Source: Boudabousia marimammalium (lineage in GTDB: Bacteria; Actinomycetota; Actinomycetes; Actinomycetales; Actinomycetaceae). From it: a DNA stretch of 64,000 nucleotides. The position numbers and the translations under genes were made by a program. Position 1 is the stretch's first letter, and every line of letters starts with the position of its first letter. Below, piece after piece: positions 35,089-45,142 of this stretch. The notes under the pieces are model-generated. The model was not told the DNA's origin, did no database searches, and was given only the letters and a program-made list of their open reading frames with translations. The DNA lies in assembly GCF_001936115.1 (NCBI RefSeq), contig NZ_MPDM01000002.1, forward strand, positions 274,133 to 338,132. Direction: 5' to 3'.

Positions 35089-36876
35089 TTACTCCTCGGT
35101 GGGTTCGGACGGGGATTGATAGCTCGACTCTAAGGCTCGATCTAGCAGGGTCATATAAAGATCGTTAGCCCAAGCACGATCTTTCACATTCATCGGGTGC
35201 CGTCCCGACATGAGGGCTTGCACCCACAGCGTGCGGACCATGATTTCGACTAGTTTCAGGTCCTGCAGTGAGCACAGTTTCGCAATCATCGGGTTGGCAC
35301 GGTTGAGCACCAGGCGTTTCGTGGCAGTGCCATCGAAAGGATTGACTACGCCCAGCACTTCCTCCCAGATTCCGGCGGCAGTTCTCCGGCCGGACTGGTC
35401 TACTAGTTCGCCGGCAAAATCCGCATCCACCAGGTAGATAGTCGGAATCGTCGCCGGCTCAAAACGGCGCAAAACCACGTTGACTTCGCGGTCTTGCAGA
35501 ATCTGATCAGCCATCAGAAGCAGGTCACTGGCCTGGGACTGTTCAGCCGGGGAGGGTTGAGCCAGCCTTCCCACGATTTCGCTGGGATCAATCAGGCCGA
35601 TTTCCGCGCCGGTATCTTTCACCCAGGCGCGCAGGATTTCCTCATCAAAAGCGTAACCGGCGTTGACCAGGCACACACCTTGGGCTTGGGCCACATCGAC
35701 GAGGGAGCGGAACTGGTCCACGGTGCGGGTGTAGCGCACCAGCATTCCAGAAGAGAACACGTCACGCAATGGGCGCATCCCCAAGGCGGATTCGAAAGGC
35801 AGATTCTCCACCACCAGCTGACGCATATGCGCATCAGTGACAGCCACAGATTTAAGAGCGGTGCCGTGCACATCCAAGAACCGCTTGAAAGTGCTGGGGG
35901 CATGCCGACTGATTCGCGCAATCCAGTCCCGAATCTGATCTGAGATTTCTTCTCTCACCTGCTGCAGCAAGTCATCGTCGAAAAGCGCCTCACGGGAGGC
36001 AGTGGGACGCAGATAAGCGGAATCCACAATCAGACGCGCAAAAGGAGCCCAATCGTCCACTAGGGATTTCACATCATTGTTGATGAGCATCCCCCGCAGA
36101 TAGACAGAGTGTGACTGCCCGGAGCTGGCGACCGGCTGGTCAGGGATGAAAGCCAAACCACGCAACCCAGCAGCCGGAACCAATACTTCAATTACGTCTA
36201 GGGGCTTGAAACCGAAGTTGCTGCGGCACCAGGCTTGCCGTGCGGAGGCGCCCAGCTCCCACGGGAATTCTGAGGTTGTGCACAAATCAAACTGGTGCCC
36301 CTCCCCAACCAGGACGGGAACTTCCAGGTAACGACCATAGTGACGGACCAGCTGAGCGACCGTGTCGACCTTGAGCCAGGATTGCCCGGGACGCTGCTGT
36401 AACTCCACGATGGTGCCCGCTTCAGGCAGCTGCGTTTCAGCGTATTCAACAGTGAAAGTACCGCCAGAGTCACCGCGCCAAATAATTGTGCGGGCCTCAG
36501 AGGTTTTCGCAGAACGTGAGGTCACCGTGATGGAATCCGACACCAAGAAACAGGAAAGCAAGCCAATGCCGAACTGTCCTAGGAAATCTGAGCGCGCAAA
36601 GCCCAACTCATCGCGTTTAGAGGACGCCCCGATGGTGGCTAAGAGCTCTTCTGCCTCTTCATAGGTCAAGCCGATTCCATTATCTTTGCAGCTCAAAGAG
36701 CTACCGGTTGCGGTAATGCGGATGACCGGGGAGATAGAGCTGTCAATCTCTTTTCTGGCGGTGATTGCATCAACTGCGTTCTGCATGAGTTCGCGGATAA
36801 AAACTTTCGGTCCCGAATAAAGATTTCGAGAAAGCAGTTCCACCAAGCCACGCAAATCGACTCTAAAGTTAGCCAC
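35089..36876 (-). CDS. HSP90-like chaperone ATPase
   Basis: A 595-residue GHKL ATPase with all three HSP90 regions. The N-terminal ATP lid has the catalytic Glu29 and Asn33 (FIRELMQNAVDAI), Asp65 in DNGIG, and GQFGIG (100-105). The middle domain carries the conserved SRE motif near residue 298 that supplies the catalytic arginine. The C-terminal dimerisation region includes LVLNRANPMIAKL. It is close in length to HtpG but diverged, for example GLLSCFLVSD for GFYSAYLVAD, and it ends in an acidic PTEE tail. The start is GTG; GAGGA lies ten bases upstream. It follows the two YbjN genes after a hairpin and is coupled to the TPR gene. Confidence 0.9.
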   Translation of the reverse strand: MANFRVDLRGLVELLSRNLYSGPKVFIRELMQNAVDAITARKEIDSSISPVIRITATGSSLSCKDNGIGLTYEEAEELLATIGASSKRDELGFARSDFLGQFGIGLLSCFLVSDSITVTSRSAKTSEARTIIWRGDSGGTFTVEYAETQLPEAGTIVELQQRPGQSWLKVDTVAQLVRHYGRYLEVPVLVGEGHQFDLCTTSEFPWELGASARQAWCRSNFGFKPLDVIEVLVPAAGLRGLAFIPDQPVASSGQSHSVYLRGMLINNDVKSLVDDWAPFARLIVDSAYLRPTASREALFDDDLLQQVREEISDQIRDWIARISRHAPSTFKRFLDVHGTALKSVAVTDAHMRQLVVENLPFESALGMRPLRDVFSSGMLVRYTRTVDQFRSLVDVAQAQGVCLVNAGYAFDEEILRAWVKDTGAEIGLIDPSEIVGRLAQPSPAEQSQASDLLLMADQILQDREVNVVLRRFEPATIPTIYLVDADFAGELVDQSGRRTAAGIWEEVLGVVNPFDGTATKRLVLNRANPMIAKLCSLQDLKLVEIMVRTLWVQALMSGRHPMNVKDRAWANDLYMTLLDRALESSYQSPSEPTEE

Positions 36877-36908
36877 TAAAAAATATTCCTCACTGCTACG
36901 ACGATAAA

Positions 36909-36944
36909 TTTAAAGTAGGGGTAGTCCCCTACCCCTACTTTAAA
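36909..36944 (-). terminator. perfect hairpin between YbjN pair and HSP90-like gene
   Basis: TTTAAAGTAGGGGT (36909-36922) and ACCCCTACTTTAAA (36931-36944) are exact complements with an 8-nt loop. The hairpin abuts the stop codon of the YbjN-like gene; the - strand then continues AAATTTAT. It could be a terminator, an attenuator or an operator that lets the HSP90-TPR pair be expressed separately. Confidence 0.6.
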
Positions 36945-37406
36945 CTATGCAGATTCCGGCTGGATACCCAAGAACTCTTGGGCGTCCGAAAGCCGGCTAA
37001 CAATCGTCTCTAGGCTCACTCCCATAACCATCTTCAACTGATCCTCAGTCAGACCAGCTTCACAGGGAGAATAGATTTCGGAGTAGACCTGCAAGCCGTC
37101 TTCATCCTCAACTAGGTAAGTCTTCGGGAAATACTCTTGCGTGTGGCGCTCATTCACCCATTCCGTCAAGCTCTGGCGGGTTTCGCTTGCATCCAGATTG
37201 CTGCCCAGCCAAGAACGAACCAAGAGCATCTTGTTTTCGTTTTCGAGGGCGAAAATTGTGTTAAAACCGTTGAATCCCGCATGCAGGTATTCGCCTGACT
37301 CATGCACTCCCACGGTGTACCCATCAGACTCTAGAGCCTGCTGCATACGTTGAATCGTTACGGGTTCGGGGCCTACGGCGGCCGCGGGCTTATTCCACCA
37401 TGCCAT
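36945..37406 (-). CDS. YbjN-domain protein (second of pair)
   Basis: A 153-residue protein of the YbjN family (putative bacterial sensory-transduction regulator), whose biochemical role is unknown; the fold resembles type III secretion chaperones. Visible family features are the N-terminal helix (TIQRMQQALESDGYTV), a beta-sheet with FNTIFALENENKMLLVRSWL, a central acidic EDEDGLQVYSEI hairpin and a C-terminal helix (SLETIVSRLSDAQEFL). The ATG at 37406 is preferred over an upstream TTG; GGAAGAAG precedes it. It overlaps the first YbjN gene by 17 nt. The pair probably arose by duplication, though they are now quite different. Confidence 0.8.
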   Translation of the reverse strand: MAWWNKPAAAVGPEPVTIQRMQQALESDGYTVGVHESGEYLHAGFNGFNTIFALENENKMLLVRSWLGSNLDASETRQSLTEWVNERHTQEYFPKTYLVEDEDGLQVYSEIYSPCEAGLTEDQLKMVMGVSLETIVSRLSDAQEFLGIQPESA

Positions 37407-37848
37407 CTTGGTCTTCTTCCTTCTCAACTAGGTAGGGTAACTCTTCAGTCAGGTGCTGAGCATAGCTAATTAGCTGTCCCATGCTGACGTGGAAGAAGTT
37501 CTTTAGCTGTTCGTCGGTCCATTCGGTGAGCGCCATAGTGCACTCAGCGGCCAAGTGAACAACTTGGTTGCCGTCCTCATCTTCACCAACAGCCCAGTAG
37601 GCTTTCGGGCCGGTACGCTCACGGTTGCAGGTTTCAACCAGTTCAACTACGCGAGGCAGATCTTCAAGCTTGGCGTCGCCGCGAATATTTCCGCGGAGGT
37701 TCATGAGCTGCTCTTTCAAGGTAATCCAGACGATAACCTCATCGAAGGGGATACCGATTTCACCATCATCATCAATGGCGAAGCGCAGTTCTTCACTGGT
37801 GGTCAAAAAGTTTGTTAAACGCTCTTGCGTCAACGGGGCTAGTGTCAT
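37390..37848 (-). CDS. YbjN-domain protein (first of pair)
   Basis: A 152-residue YbjN-like protein, the first gene of the YbjN-YbjN-(HSP90-TPR) group. It has the family layout: an N-terminal helix, FAIDDDGEIGIPFDEVIVWITL-type strands, the central acidic loop VGEDEDGNQVVHLAAE, and a C-terminal helix with QLISYAQHLTEE. AAAGGAG sits six bases before the ATG, and TAAGAT (37876-37871 on the - strand) is a possible -10 box, so the group probably has its own promoter despite lying only 51 nt after folD. The function is not known. Confidence 0.8.
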   Translation of the reverse strand: MTLAPLTQERLTNFLTTSEELRFAIDDDGEIGIPFDEVIVWITLKEQLMNLRGNIRGDAKLEDLPRVVELVETCNRERTGPKAYWAVGEDEDGNQVVHLAAECTMALTEWTDEQLKNFFHVSMGQLISYAQHLTEELPYLVEKEEDQDGMVE

Positions 37849-37899
37849 TAACCGCTCCTTTCATGTGAACCGTATCTTACCAGAAAAGAGCGCGAGTTT

Positions 37900-38793
37900 T
37901 TAGAGCCTTTCAGCGGCTTCCACGACGTTTACGATGAGCAACGCCCTCGTCATGGGTCCAATCCCGCCCGGGTTTGGGGAGAGCCAAGCAGCTACCTCAT
38001 CCACTCCGTCAGCCACGTCCCCAGTCAGCTGGAACTTGCCAGTCTGCGGGTTCTGGACGCGGCTAATTCCCACATCCAAGACCGCTGCACCGGGCTTAAT
38101 CATGTCCGCGGTAATCAGCCCCGGAACCCCGACGGCACTAATGACAATATCTGCCACCCTAGTGTGTTCGGCAAGGTTTCTGGTACCAATATGACAGGTC
38201 GTGACGGTAGCCCCCGGCTGCACGCGTGAGGCCAGCAGACCGAAGCTGCGTCCGACCGTCATCCCATTCCCGACCATACAGATATTGGCCCCTTCCAGCG
38301 GCACGCCACCCCACTTTAGGAGCTCCAAACAAGCGCGAGGTGTGCACGGGGCAGGAAAGTCGAGGGGGCCTGACAGGCTGGCAACCAGTTTTCCCAGATT
38401 CATCGGATGCAAGCCGTCAGCGTCCTTCTCCGGGTCGATCGCGGCGATTATCCTAGCCGTATCAATCTGCTCCGGCAACGGCAACTGTACAATGAAGCCG
38501 ACACAGTTAGGGTCTTCATTTAGCGCAGCTATTTCAGCTAAAACAGCGTCCTGGGAGGCGTCTTGCGGCAAATCGACGCGGCGGGAAGCTAAGCCGATCT
38601 CCACACAGTCCTCATGCTTATGTTTCACATAGGTGGCTGAAGCCGGGTCATCCCCCACCAGGATGGTGGCCAAGTAGCAGTTCTTTCCTGCGGCTTTGAG
38701 TTTTTCCACTCGCGCAGCTAAGTCTGCTTTGATTTCCTTAGCGCACTGAATGCCATCCAGTTTTTGGGCTGAACCCGACCAGCCTGCGCGCAT
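37900..38793 (-). CDS. folD: bifunctional methylenetetrahydrofolate dehydrogenase/cyclohydrolase
   Basis: Interconverts 5,10-methylene- and 10-formyl-tetrahydrofolate. The 297-residue protein has the catalytic lysine region SATYVKHKHEDC, the signature QLPLPEQID and DADGLHPMNLGKL, and the nucleotide-binding MVGNGMTVGRSFGLL, followed by PGGIGPMTRA near the end. The start codon shares one base with the glyA stop (TAATG), giving a coupled glyA-folD unit that makes and uses methylene-THF. The N-terminal [10 protein letters not shown] stretch is not conserved, but there is no better start nearby. Confidence 0.96.
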   Translation of the reverse strand: MRAGWSGSAQKLDGIQCAKEIKADLAARVEKLKAAGKNCYLATILVGDDPASATYVKHKHEDCVEIGLASRRVDLPQDASQDAVLAEIAALNEDPNCVGFIVQLPLPEQIDTARIIAAIDPEKDADGLHPMNLGKLVASLSGPLDFPAPCTPRACLELLKWGGVPLEGANICMVGNGMTVGRSFGLLASRVQPGATVTTCHIGTRNLAEHTRVADIVISAVGVPGLITADMIKPGAAVLDVGISRVQNPQTGKFQLTGDVADGVDEVAAWLSPNPGGIGPMTRALLIVNVVEAAERL

Positions 38794-40184
38794 TAGATTC
38801 CCTCTTGGTCTGATGTGATGGAGCCGCCCTTAGCGGTGTAGGTGCCGGTGTCACCAAGTTCAGAGTAGAGCGGGAATTTCATGGTCAGCGCATTCACCCG
38901 ATCACGTAGCTGCGACAGGCGGCTATCCGTTTCAGCGGCGGCCACGACGTCGCGCTCCCCCTCGGTCTTCCCGGAAGCTAGCTCCACACCCAGCAGCAGG
39001 GTTTGCGCAATAATGTCAGCAACCTCAGCGAACTCCTTATCCCCAAAGCCGCGCGTAGCTAGCGCAGGCGTACCAATGCGCAGGCCGGAGGTGACTCGCG
39101 GGGGACGCGGATCGAAGGGGATGGCGTTACGGTTCACGGTGATTTGCACACGGTCCAGCAGGTCCTCTGCTTCCTGACCGTTCAGCGGTGAGTGCTGCAA
39201 ATCTACCAGCACCAGATGCACATCGGTACCGCCGGTGAGGACATTAATACCAGCTTCTTGCAAATCAGCTTGTGTCAGGCGCTGCGCAATAGTTTTCGCG
39301 CCTGAAAGGGTGCGTTCCTGTCGGTCTTTAAACTCATCGGTCATGGCCAGCTTCATGGCGACCGCCTTGGCGGCAATCACGTGCATGAGCGGGCCACCTT
39401 GCTGTCCGGGGAAGACCGCGGAGTCTAGTTTCTTGCCTAGCTCCGGGTCACGCGACAGTAACAAACCTGAACGCGGACCACCCAGTGTCTTATGCACAGT
39501 CGTGGAAACGACATCGGCGTAGGGAATCGGGGAGGGGTGCAGACCGGCAGCAACCAGGCCCGCAAAATGCGCCATATCCACCCACAGGTAGGCGCCAACC
39601 TCATCCGCTATCTCCCTGAACAGCGCGAAATCAATCACGCGCGGGTAGGAAGACCAGCCGGCAATGATGACCTTGGGGTGGTGCTGATGGGCTAGTTCGC
39701 GCACCTCATCCATGTCCATGAGGCCAGTCTCTTGGTTCACATGGTAGGCGATCGCCTGATAGTTCTTACCGGAGAAATTTATCTTCATGCCGTGAGTGAG
39801 GTGACCACCATGAGCGAGGGCGAGGCCGAGGACGGTATCTCCGGGATTCGCTAGGGCGTGCAGTACCGCGGCATTAGCCTGGGCTCCAGCATGTGGTTGC
39901 ACATTGGCCCACTGCGCTGAAAAGACCTTCTTGGCGCGCTCAATCGCTAGTGACTCTGCAATATCTACGAATTCACAACCACCATAGTAGCGGCGACCCG
40001 GGTAGCCTTCAGCGTACTTATTGGTGAGGACTGAGCCTTGTGCTTGGAGAACTGCCGGGGGAACGAAGTTTTCCGAGGCAATCATCTCAAGGGTGGATCG
40101 CTGACGCGTCAGTTCTTGATTAACTACGCGAGCAATCTCAGGATCGAAGGTGGCCAAATCTGAGTTCATTACTGAGTCATGCAT
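38793..40184 (-). CDS. glyA: serine hydroxymethyltransferase
   Basis: PLP enzyme that converts serine and THF to glycine and methylene-THF. The 463-residue protein has the PLP lysine in [28 protein letters not shown] near the N-terminus, [15 protein letters not shown] and [13 protein letters not shown]. It carries a slightly long, charged C-terminal tail. The ATG at 40184 lies six bases after a TATACT box, so the mRNA is probably leaderless; an internal ATG at 40169 has no better ribosome site. It is followed at once by folD. Confidence 0.97.
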   Translation of the reverse strand: MHDSVMNSDLATFDPEIARVVNQELTRQRSTLEMIASENFVPPAVLQAQGSVLTNKYAEGYPGRRYYGGCEFVDIAESLAIERAKKVFSAQWANVQPHAGAQANAAVLHALANPGDTVLGLALAHGGHLTHGMKINFSGKNYQAIAYHVNQETGLMDMDEVRELAHQHHPKVIIAGWSSYPRVIDFALFREIADEVGAYLWVDMAHFAGLVAAGLHPSPIPYADVVSTTVHKTLGGPRSGLLLSRDPELGKKLDSAVFPGQQGGPLMHVIAAKAVAMKLAMTDEFKDRQERTLSGAKTIAQRLTQADLQEAGINVLTGGTDVHLVLVDLQHSPLNGQEAEDLLDRVQITVNRNAIPFDPRPPRVTSGLRIGTPALATRGFGDKEFAEVADIIAQTLLLGVELASGKTEGERDVVAAAETDSRLSQLRDRVNALTMKFPLYSELGDTGTYTAKGGSITSDQEGI

Positions 40185-40219
40185 AGGAAAAGTATAACCG
40201 GACAGGGGCGATTACGTAA
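40182..40219 (-). promoter_or_regulatory. promoter for leaderless glyA transcript
   Basis: On the - strand TATACT (40196-40191) is six bases from the ATG, and TTACGT (40219-40214) sits 17 bases upstream as a -35-like element. No ribosome site is present. Confidence 0.55.
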
Positions 40220-40235
40220 CCATACTTACCTGCCA

Positions 40236-40277
40236 GATAAAAATCCTGCCCCGCAAGTAGAAACTCACGGGGCAGGA
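40236..40277 (-). terminator. terminator of sugar ABC operon
   Basis: TCCTGCCCCG (40244-40253) pairs with CGGGGCAGGA (40268-40277). On the - strand the stem runs directly into TTTTTAT. It lies 30 nt after the last permease gene. Confidence 0.9.
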
Positions 40278-40306
40278 GGCAGAGATTTGGTTCTGAAAGT
40301 GGCTGA

Positions 40307-41227
40307 TTATCCCTTCACTGAACCGGACATTAGCCCACCAACGAAGTACTTGCCTAGCAGAATGTAGACAACCAGTGTCGGAATGGAAGCAATCAAAGCA
40401 CCAGACATGGACGCGCCATAGTCCGCCATGATGGAGCCGTGAGCGAGGTTGTTCAACGCAACGGTTGTGACTGGGCTTTCTCCGCCACCGAAGAACAGTG
40501 CGAAGAGGAAGTCATTCCATGCCGAAGTGAACTGCCAGATGATAACCACCACGAAGGACGGGATGGAAATCGGTAGCACCACGCTGAAGTAGGTGCGCAG
40601 CATGCCGGCACCATCTACACGGGCAGCCTCAATCAGCTCACTGGGGATAGTCTCATAGTAGTTACGGAAAATTAGGGTGGTGATTGGAATACCGTAAACC
40701 ACGTGCATCAGAATCAGGGTGTGGATTCCGAAGCCAATCTCCGCGTTGATGACTACCCTCATCAGCGGAATCATGACTGCCTGGTAGGGCAAGAACATGC
40801 CGAACAGGATCAGTGTGAAGACTAGGTTGGCGTAGGGGAAACGCCACTTAGAGAGCACGAATCCGTTCATCGAACCCAGCATGGCTGAAATCAGTGAGGA
40901 TGGGATTACCAGCATCAGCGAGTTCAACAATGAGGGGGCGAGGGTGTGCCATGCGCGGCCCCAGTTCGTTGTGTCCCAGACCTGAGGAAGGAACCAGGTA
41001 CGTGACGGGTCAGCGTCTGCTGACGTCTTGAATGAGGTCACGAACAGTACATAGACCGGAATCAGTACTAGGAATAGCGACAGAATCAAGAAAATGTAGC
41101 GGAACAGGAGGGACCAAGCGAAAGGTTTCTTGTCGTGCTCAGTTGAGACTAGTACTTCCCCACTGGCGGAACCGACTGGGGCATCCACTGTTGCTGTTGG
41201 AGTTTTGTTTTCAGTTGCAGTGCTCAT
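40307..41227 (-). CDS. sugar ABC transporter permease, MalG type
   Basis: A 306-residue permease of the carbohydrate uptake CUT1 family, with six predicted membrane segments after a ~35-residue hydrophilic leader. The ATPase-contact EAA loop is EAARVDGAGMLRTYFSVVLPIS, as in MalG. Its ATG overlaps the stop of the MalF-type gene by four bases (ATGA). No ATPase gene accompanies the operon; such importers in actinobacteria commonly share a single MsiK-like ATPase encoded elsewhere. A strong terminator follows. Confidence 0.93.
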   Translation of the reverse strand: MSTATENKTPTATVDAPVGSASGEVLVSTEHDKKPFAWSLLFRYIFLILSLFLVLIPVYVLFVTSFKTSADADPSRTWFLPQVWDTTNWGRAWHTLAPSLLNSLMLVIPSSLISAMLGSMNGFVLSKWRFPYANLVFTLILFGMFLPYQAVMIPLMRVVINAEIGFGIHTLILMHVVYGIPITTLIFRNYYETIPSELIEAARVDGAGMLRTYFSVVLPISIPSFVVVIIWQFTSAWNDFLFALFFGGGESPVTTVALNNLAHGSIMADYGASMSGALIASIPTLVVYILLGKYFVGGLMSGSVKG

Positions 41228-42156
41228 CGTTCTTTACCCGCCTTTGAATCGTGAATCAAGTAGGGAATCACGAAGATTGCCACAATCACTAGAAGCACAG
41301 TGCCGATGGCAGCCGCATTGGAGTAATCATTATCAGTCATGGCATTGTACATGCCGATAGCGGGCACTTTAGTTGAGTAGGTCCGTTGGTCGGTGATTGC
41401 CATAATCAAGTCGAAGGACTTCAACGACATGTGGCCGATGATAACAACTGCGGAGAGCGCAATAGGAGCAAGCTGGGGGAAGATGACCTGACGGTACATC
41501 TGCCATTCGGTGGCACCATCTACACGGGCGGCTTCACGGAGTTCTTCGGGGATGCCACGGAAGCCTGCTAGGAACAGCGCCATGACGTATCCGGCTAGCT
41601 GCCAGATTGCGGGAAGAGCAATCGCGCAGATACCGAAAGTAATGTTCTGAGTCCAGCTGTTTTGCAAGAAACCGAGGCCCACCTGCTGGAATAAGCGGTT
41701 CAAACCGGAGGCGCTTTCACCCATTGCCGGGTTTAGCAGCCAGCGCCAAACCACACCGGAGGCAACGAAAGAAACAGCCATCGGGAACATGAAGATGGAT
41801 CGGAAGATGCCTTCACCTTTGAGGGGACGTTCCAAAACCCAGGCCCAGACGAAGCCAATAATGAGGGTGCCCACTAGGAACACCACAGTGAAGAGGATTA
41901 GATTGAGTAACTGATGCTGAAAATCGGGGTCACCAAAGAGCTCGATGAAATTATCGAAGAATACGAAATGAGATGGTTCGCGGCCGCTGACCTGTGCGGC
42001 AGTGTGCGTGTCTTTCATCGAAGTCCAGATATTGGCGCCGATAAGCCCGTACACAAAAATGCCAATCAGAATAACTGAAGGAGAGATCAGTAGTACGCCG
42101 GGACCCCAGGAAGCCATTCTTTTCTTTGACGACACGGCTTTTGTTTTCTTAGCCAT
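41224..42156 (-). CDS. sugar ABC transporter permease, MalF type
   Basis: A 310-residue CUT1 permease, partner of the MalG-type protein. The ATG at 42156 (MAKKTKAVSS...) is favoured because GGAG lies upstream, whereas the longer GTG start at 42201 has its ribosome site too close. Six membrane segments; the EAA loop is EAARVDGATEWQMYRQVIFPQL. The gene is separated from the binding-protein gene by about 150 nt that hold a strong hairpin. Confidence 0.92.
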   Translation of the reverse strand: MAKKTKAVSSKKRMASWGPGVLLISPSVILIGIFVYGLIGANIWTSMKDTHTAAQVSGREPSHFVFFDNFIELFGDPDFQHQLLNLILFTVVFLVGTLIIGFVWAWVLERPLKGEGIFRSIFMFPMAVSFVASGVVWRWLLNPAMGESASGLNRLFQQVGLGFLQNSWTQNITFGICAIALPAIWQLAGYVMALFLAGFRGIPEELREAARVDGATEWQMYRQVIFPQLAPIALSAVVIIGHMSLKSFDLIMAITDQRTYSTKVPAIGMYNAMTDNDYSNAAAIGTVLLVIVAIFVIPYLIHDSKAGKER

Positions 42157-42243
42157 GATGATGTTTACTCCATTTCTGGATCGTTGTTTTAGTTCAGCCA
42201 CCCTGCTGAACCGTTAACAGGAGCATAAATGCCCTATTAACCA

Positions 42244-42295
42244 GATTAGAGTTGGGGGCGGATACTTTCAGAGGGTTCCACCCCCAACTCTAATC
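42244..42295 (-). other. intercistronic hairpin after sugar-binding-protein gene
   Basis: Fifteen-bp perfect arms (42244-42258 and 42281-42295) surround a 22-nt loop. It lies just after the binding-protein stop and before the permease genes; the T-run after the stem is weak. It probably ends most transcripts after the first gene or protects its mRNA, giving an excess of binding protein. Confidence 0.65.
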
Positions 42296-42306
42296 AGCTA
42301 GTTTTT

Positions 42307-43602
42307 TTACTTCAGATTCTGGGTTGCTTTAACCAAGTCAGCCTGTAGCTGAGTAGCATCTGAAGCTCCCTGACCGAACTTGGCCAGAGCATCGTTGATT
42401 TCGTTAGAAACCGGGGCCGGTACGGCAGCACCGTGAGCGATGGAGGAAACAATGGTGTCCTTCGCGAAGTCAGCCATTGCGTCCTGCTGGTACTGCGGGA
42501 ACTTACCCAGCTGCTCAGCGGTTAGGTCAGAGCGGGCCGGGATGGAGCCCTTGATGGAGTTGAAGGCAACCTGGCCTTCAGGGGAAGAAATAGTCTTCAA
42601 CCAGGCCTTAGCAGCTGCCTCATTCGGTGCCCCTACGGGGAGGGTGAAGGAGTCAGCTAGGAAGTTGAAGGTGCCCTTGGTGCCAGGAACCGCGAAGTAG
42701 ACATAGTCGGCAGGAGCCTTCTTGTCTGCGCCGTTGAATGCGGCTAGTGCCCAGTCACCCATCACGTTGTAGGCAGCCTTGCCTTCAATGATCGGCTTCA
42801 TAGCGGGCTCCCAGTCCTCATTCATGAGGGTCTTGTCGGCCAGTTCCAGAATCTTCGCGTAGTGGTCGATAGCTTTCTTTACGCCTTCGCCATTCCAGTC
42901 GGTCTTGCCGTTGAACAAGCCGGAGTAGCCTTCTGCACCGAGATCAGCCAAGAGGATGTTCTCAAACAGGTGCAGCTGAGTCCATGCCATACCAACAGTA
43001 ATTGGGGTCTTTCCAGCTGCCTTGACCTTCTCCATGTCAGCAATCCAGGCGTCAACGTCGGCCGGCGGGTTGGCCGGGTCGAGGCCCGCTTCCTGGAGCA
43101 CTGCCACGTTAGCCCACACCACGTTGGAGCGGTGGATATTGGAAGGAACAGAGTAAATCTTGCCATCAACCGTGAGGCGATCCAGCAAGGACTTAGGGAA
43201 TGCGTCTTTCAGTTTGAACTCATCGTATAGGCCGGAGACATCCTGCAGGTAGCCTGCGTCAATATTCTCGGAGAGTTCCGCACCCGCGTGTGCCTGGTAG
43301 GTGTCCGGCGGATTCTTGGCTGCTAGGTCAGCAGCTAGCTTCTGCTTAGCCTGTGAGCCGGCACCGCCAGCCACGGCTTTGTTTACGAACTTGTAACCCT
43401 CGTTCTGCTCTTCGAAGATCTTGACTAGAGCTTCCAAGCCTTCTTTCTCAGATCCAGCGGACCACCAGGTAACTACACCGACCTCTTTGGCGCCATCGCC
43501 AGCGGGCTCGGAGCTGCCTCCCCCAGTTGTTCCGCCTGAAGAGCAGGCGGTCAGCATCAGCGCAAACGCCGCAACTCCAGCGGTAATGAATTTCTTACTC
43601 AT
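42307..43602 (-). CDS. sugar-binding lipoprotein of ABC importer
   Basis: A 431-residue extracellular solute-binding protein (family 1, SBP_bac_1). The signal peptide ends in the lipobox LTAC, so Cys20 should be lipidated, followed by a Gly/Ser-rich linker. The mature part has VVTWWSAGSEKEGLEALVKIFEEQN near the N-terminus, DTYQAHAGAEL, AYNVMGDWALA and NSIKGSIPARSD, as in glucose/mannose- or oligosaccharide-binding members. It is the first gene of the importer operon. A 20-bp palindrome at 43661-43680 lies in its promoter region. Substrate not determined. Confidence 0.92.
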   Translation of the reverse strand: MSKKFITAGVAAFALMLTACSSGGTTGGGSSEPAGDGAKEVGVVTWWSAGSEKEGLEALVKIFEEQNEGYKFVNKAVAGGAGSQAKQKLAADLAAKNPPDTYQAHAGAELSENIDAGYLQDVSGLYDEFKLKDAFPKSLLDRLTVDGKIYSVPSNIHRSNVVWANVAVLQEAGLDPANPPADVDAWIADMEKVKAAGKTPITVGMAWTQLHLFENILLADLGAEGYSGLFNGKTDWNGEGVKKAIDHYAKILELADKTLMNEDWEPAMKPIIEGKAAYNVMGDWALAAFNGADKKAPADYVYFAVPGTKGTFNFLADSFTLPVGAPNEAAAKAWLKTISSPEGQVAFNSIKGSIPARSDLTAEQLGKFPQYQQDAMADFAKDTIVSSIAHGAAVPAPVSNEINDALAKFGQGASDATQLQADLVKATQNLK

Positions 43603-43660
43603 GTTGAATCCTCCATATACGGGAAATCCGCATTGATTATTGTGAATATGAGGCTAGGGT

Positions 43661-43680
43661 TTTGAACAGCTTTGTTCAAA
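43661..43680. promoter_or_regulatory. 20-bp palindrome, candidate operator for sugar ABC operon
   Basis: TTTGAACA (43661-43668) and TGTTCAAA (43673-43680) are exact complements around GCTT, 59 nt upstream of the binding-protein start. The size and symmetry suit a dimeric sugar-responsive repressor (LacI, ROK or GntR type). No regulator gene is adjacent. Confidence 0.45.
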
Positions 43681-43773
43681 CTTCCTACGTGACCACTTTA
43701 ACAGTGTCAGAGGTCATCAGACCACATTTTATGAAACTGTGACCTACCCAGATTGTGCACACAAATGTAATAA

Positions 43774-43802
43774 TGCCCTCCCAGCGCAATGCTGAAAGGG
43801 CA
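43774..43802 (-). terminator. mdh terminator
   Basis: The - strand reads TGCCCT.TCAGC-loop-GCTG..AGGGCA then TTATTACATTT. A separate ATTTCGCG/CGCGAAAT hairpin (43815-43838) lies closer to the mdh stop. Confidence 0.7.
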
Positions 43803-43848
43803 CTATTGACTGTTATTTCGCGATTATTTTCGCGAAATTGAGCCAAAC

Positions 43849-44961
<1,113 letters not shown>

Positions 44962-45142
44962 CTCAAAGCGGAAAGAAATCTTTTATCACACTGATCCACC
45001 GCGCATTAAAGTGAGCAAAACTACACTTTCGGGTCAAAAGTACGATTTACTGAGTCATCCCCATAAAGCAACAAGAGATTATATTAACAGCGAAAATAAA
45101 CTAAAATGAAGACAAGTTTGAATCGAATGTGAGGAGGGACCG

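Noticed and set aside
35089..36876. HSP90-like gene as a defence-system GHKL ATPase
   Set aside because: All three HSP90 regions and the dimerisation tail are present and no nuclease or other defence gene is adjacent.
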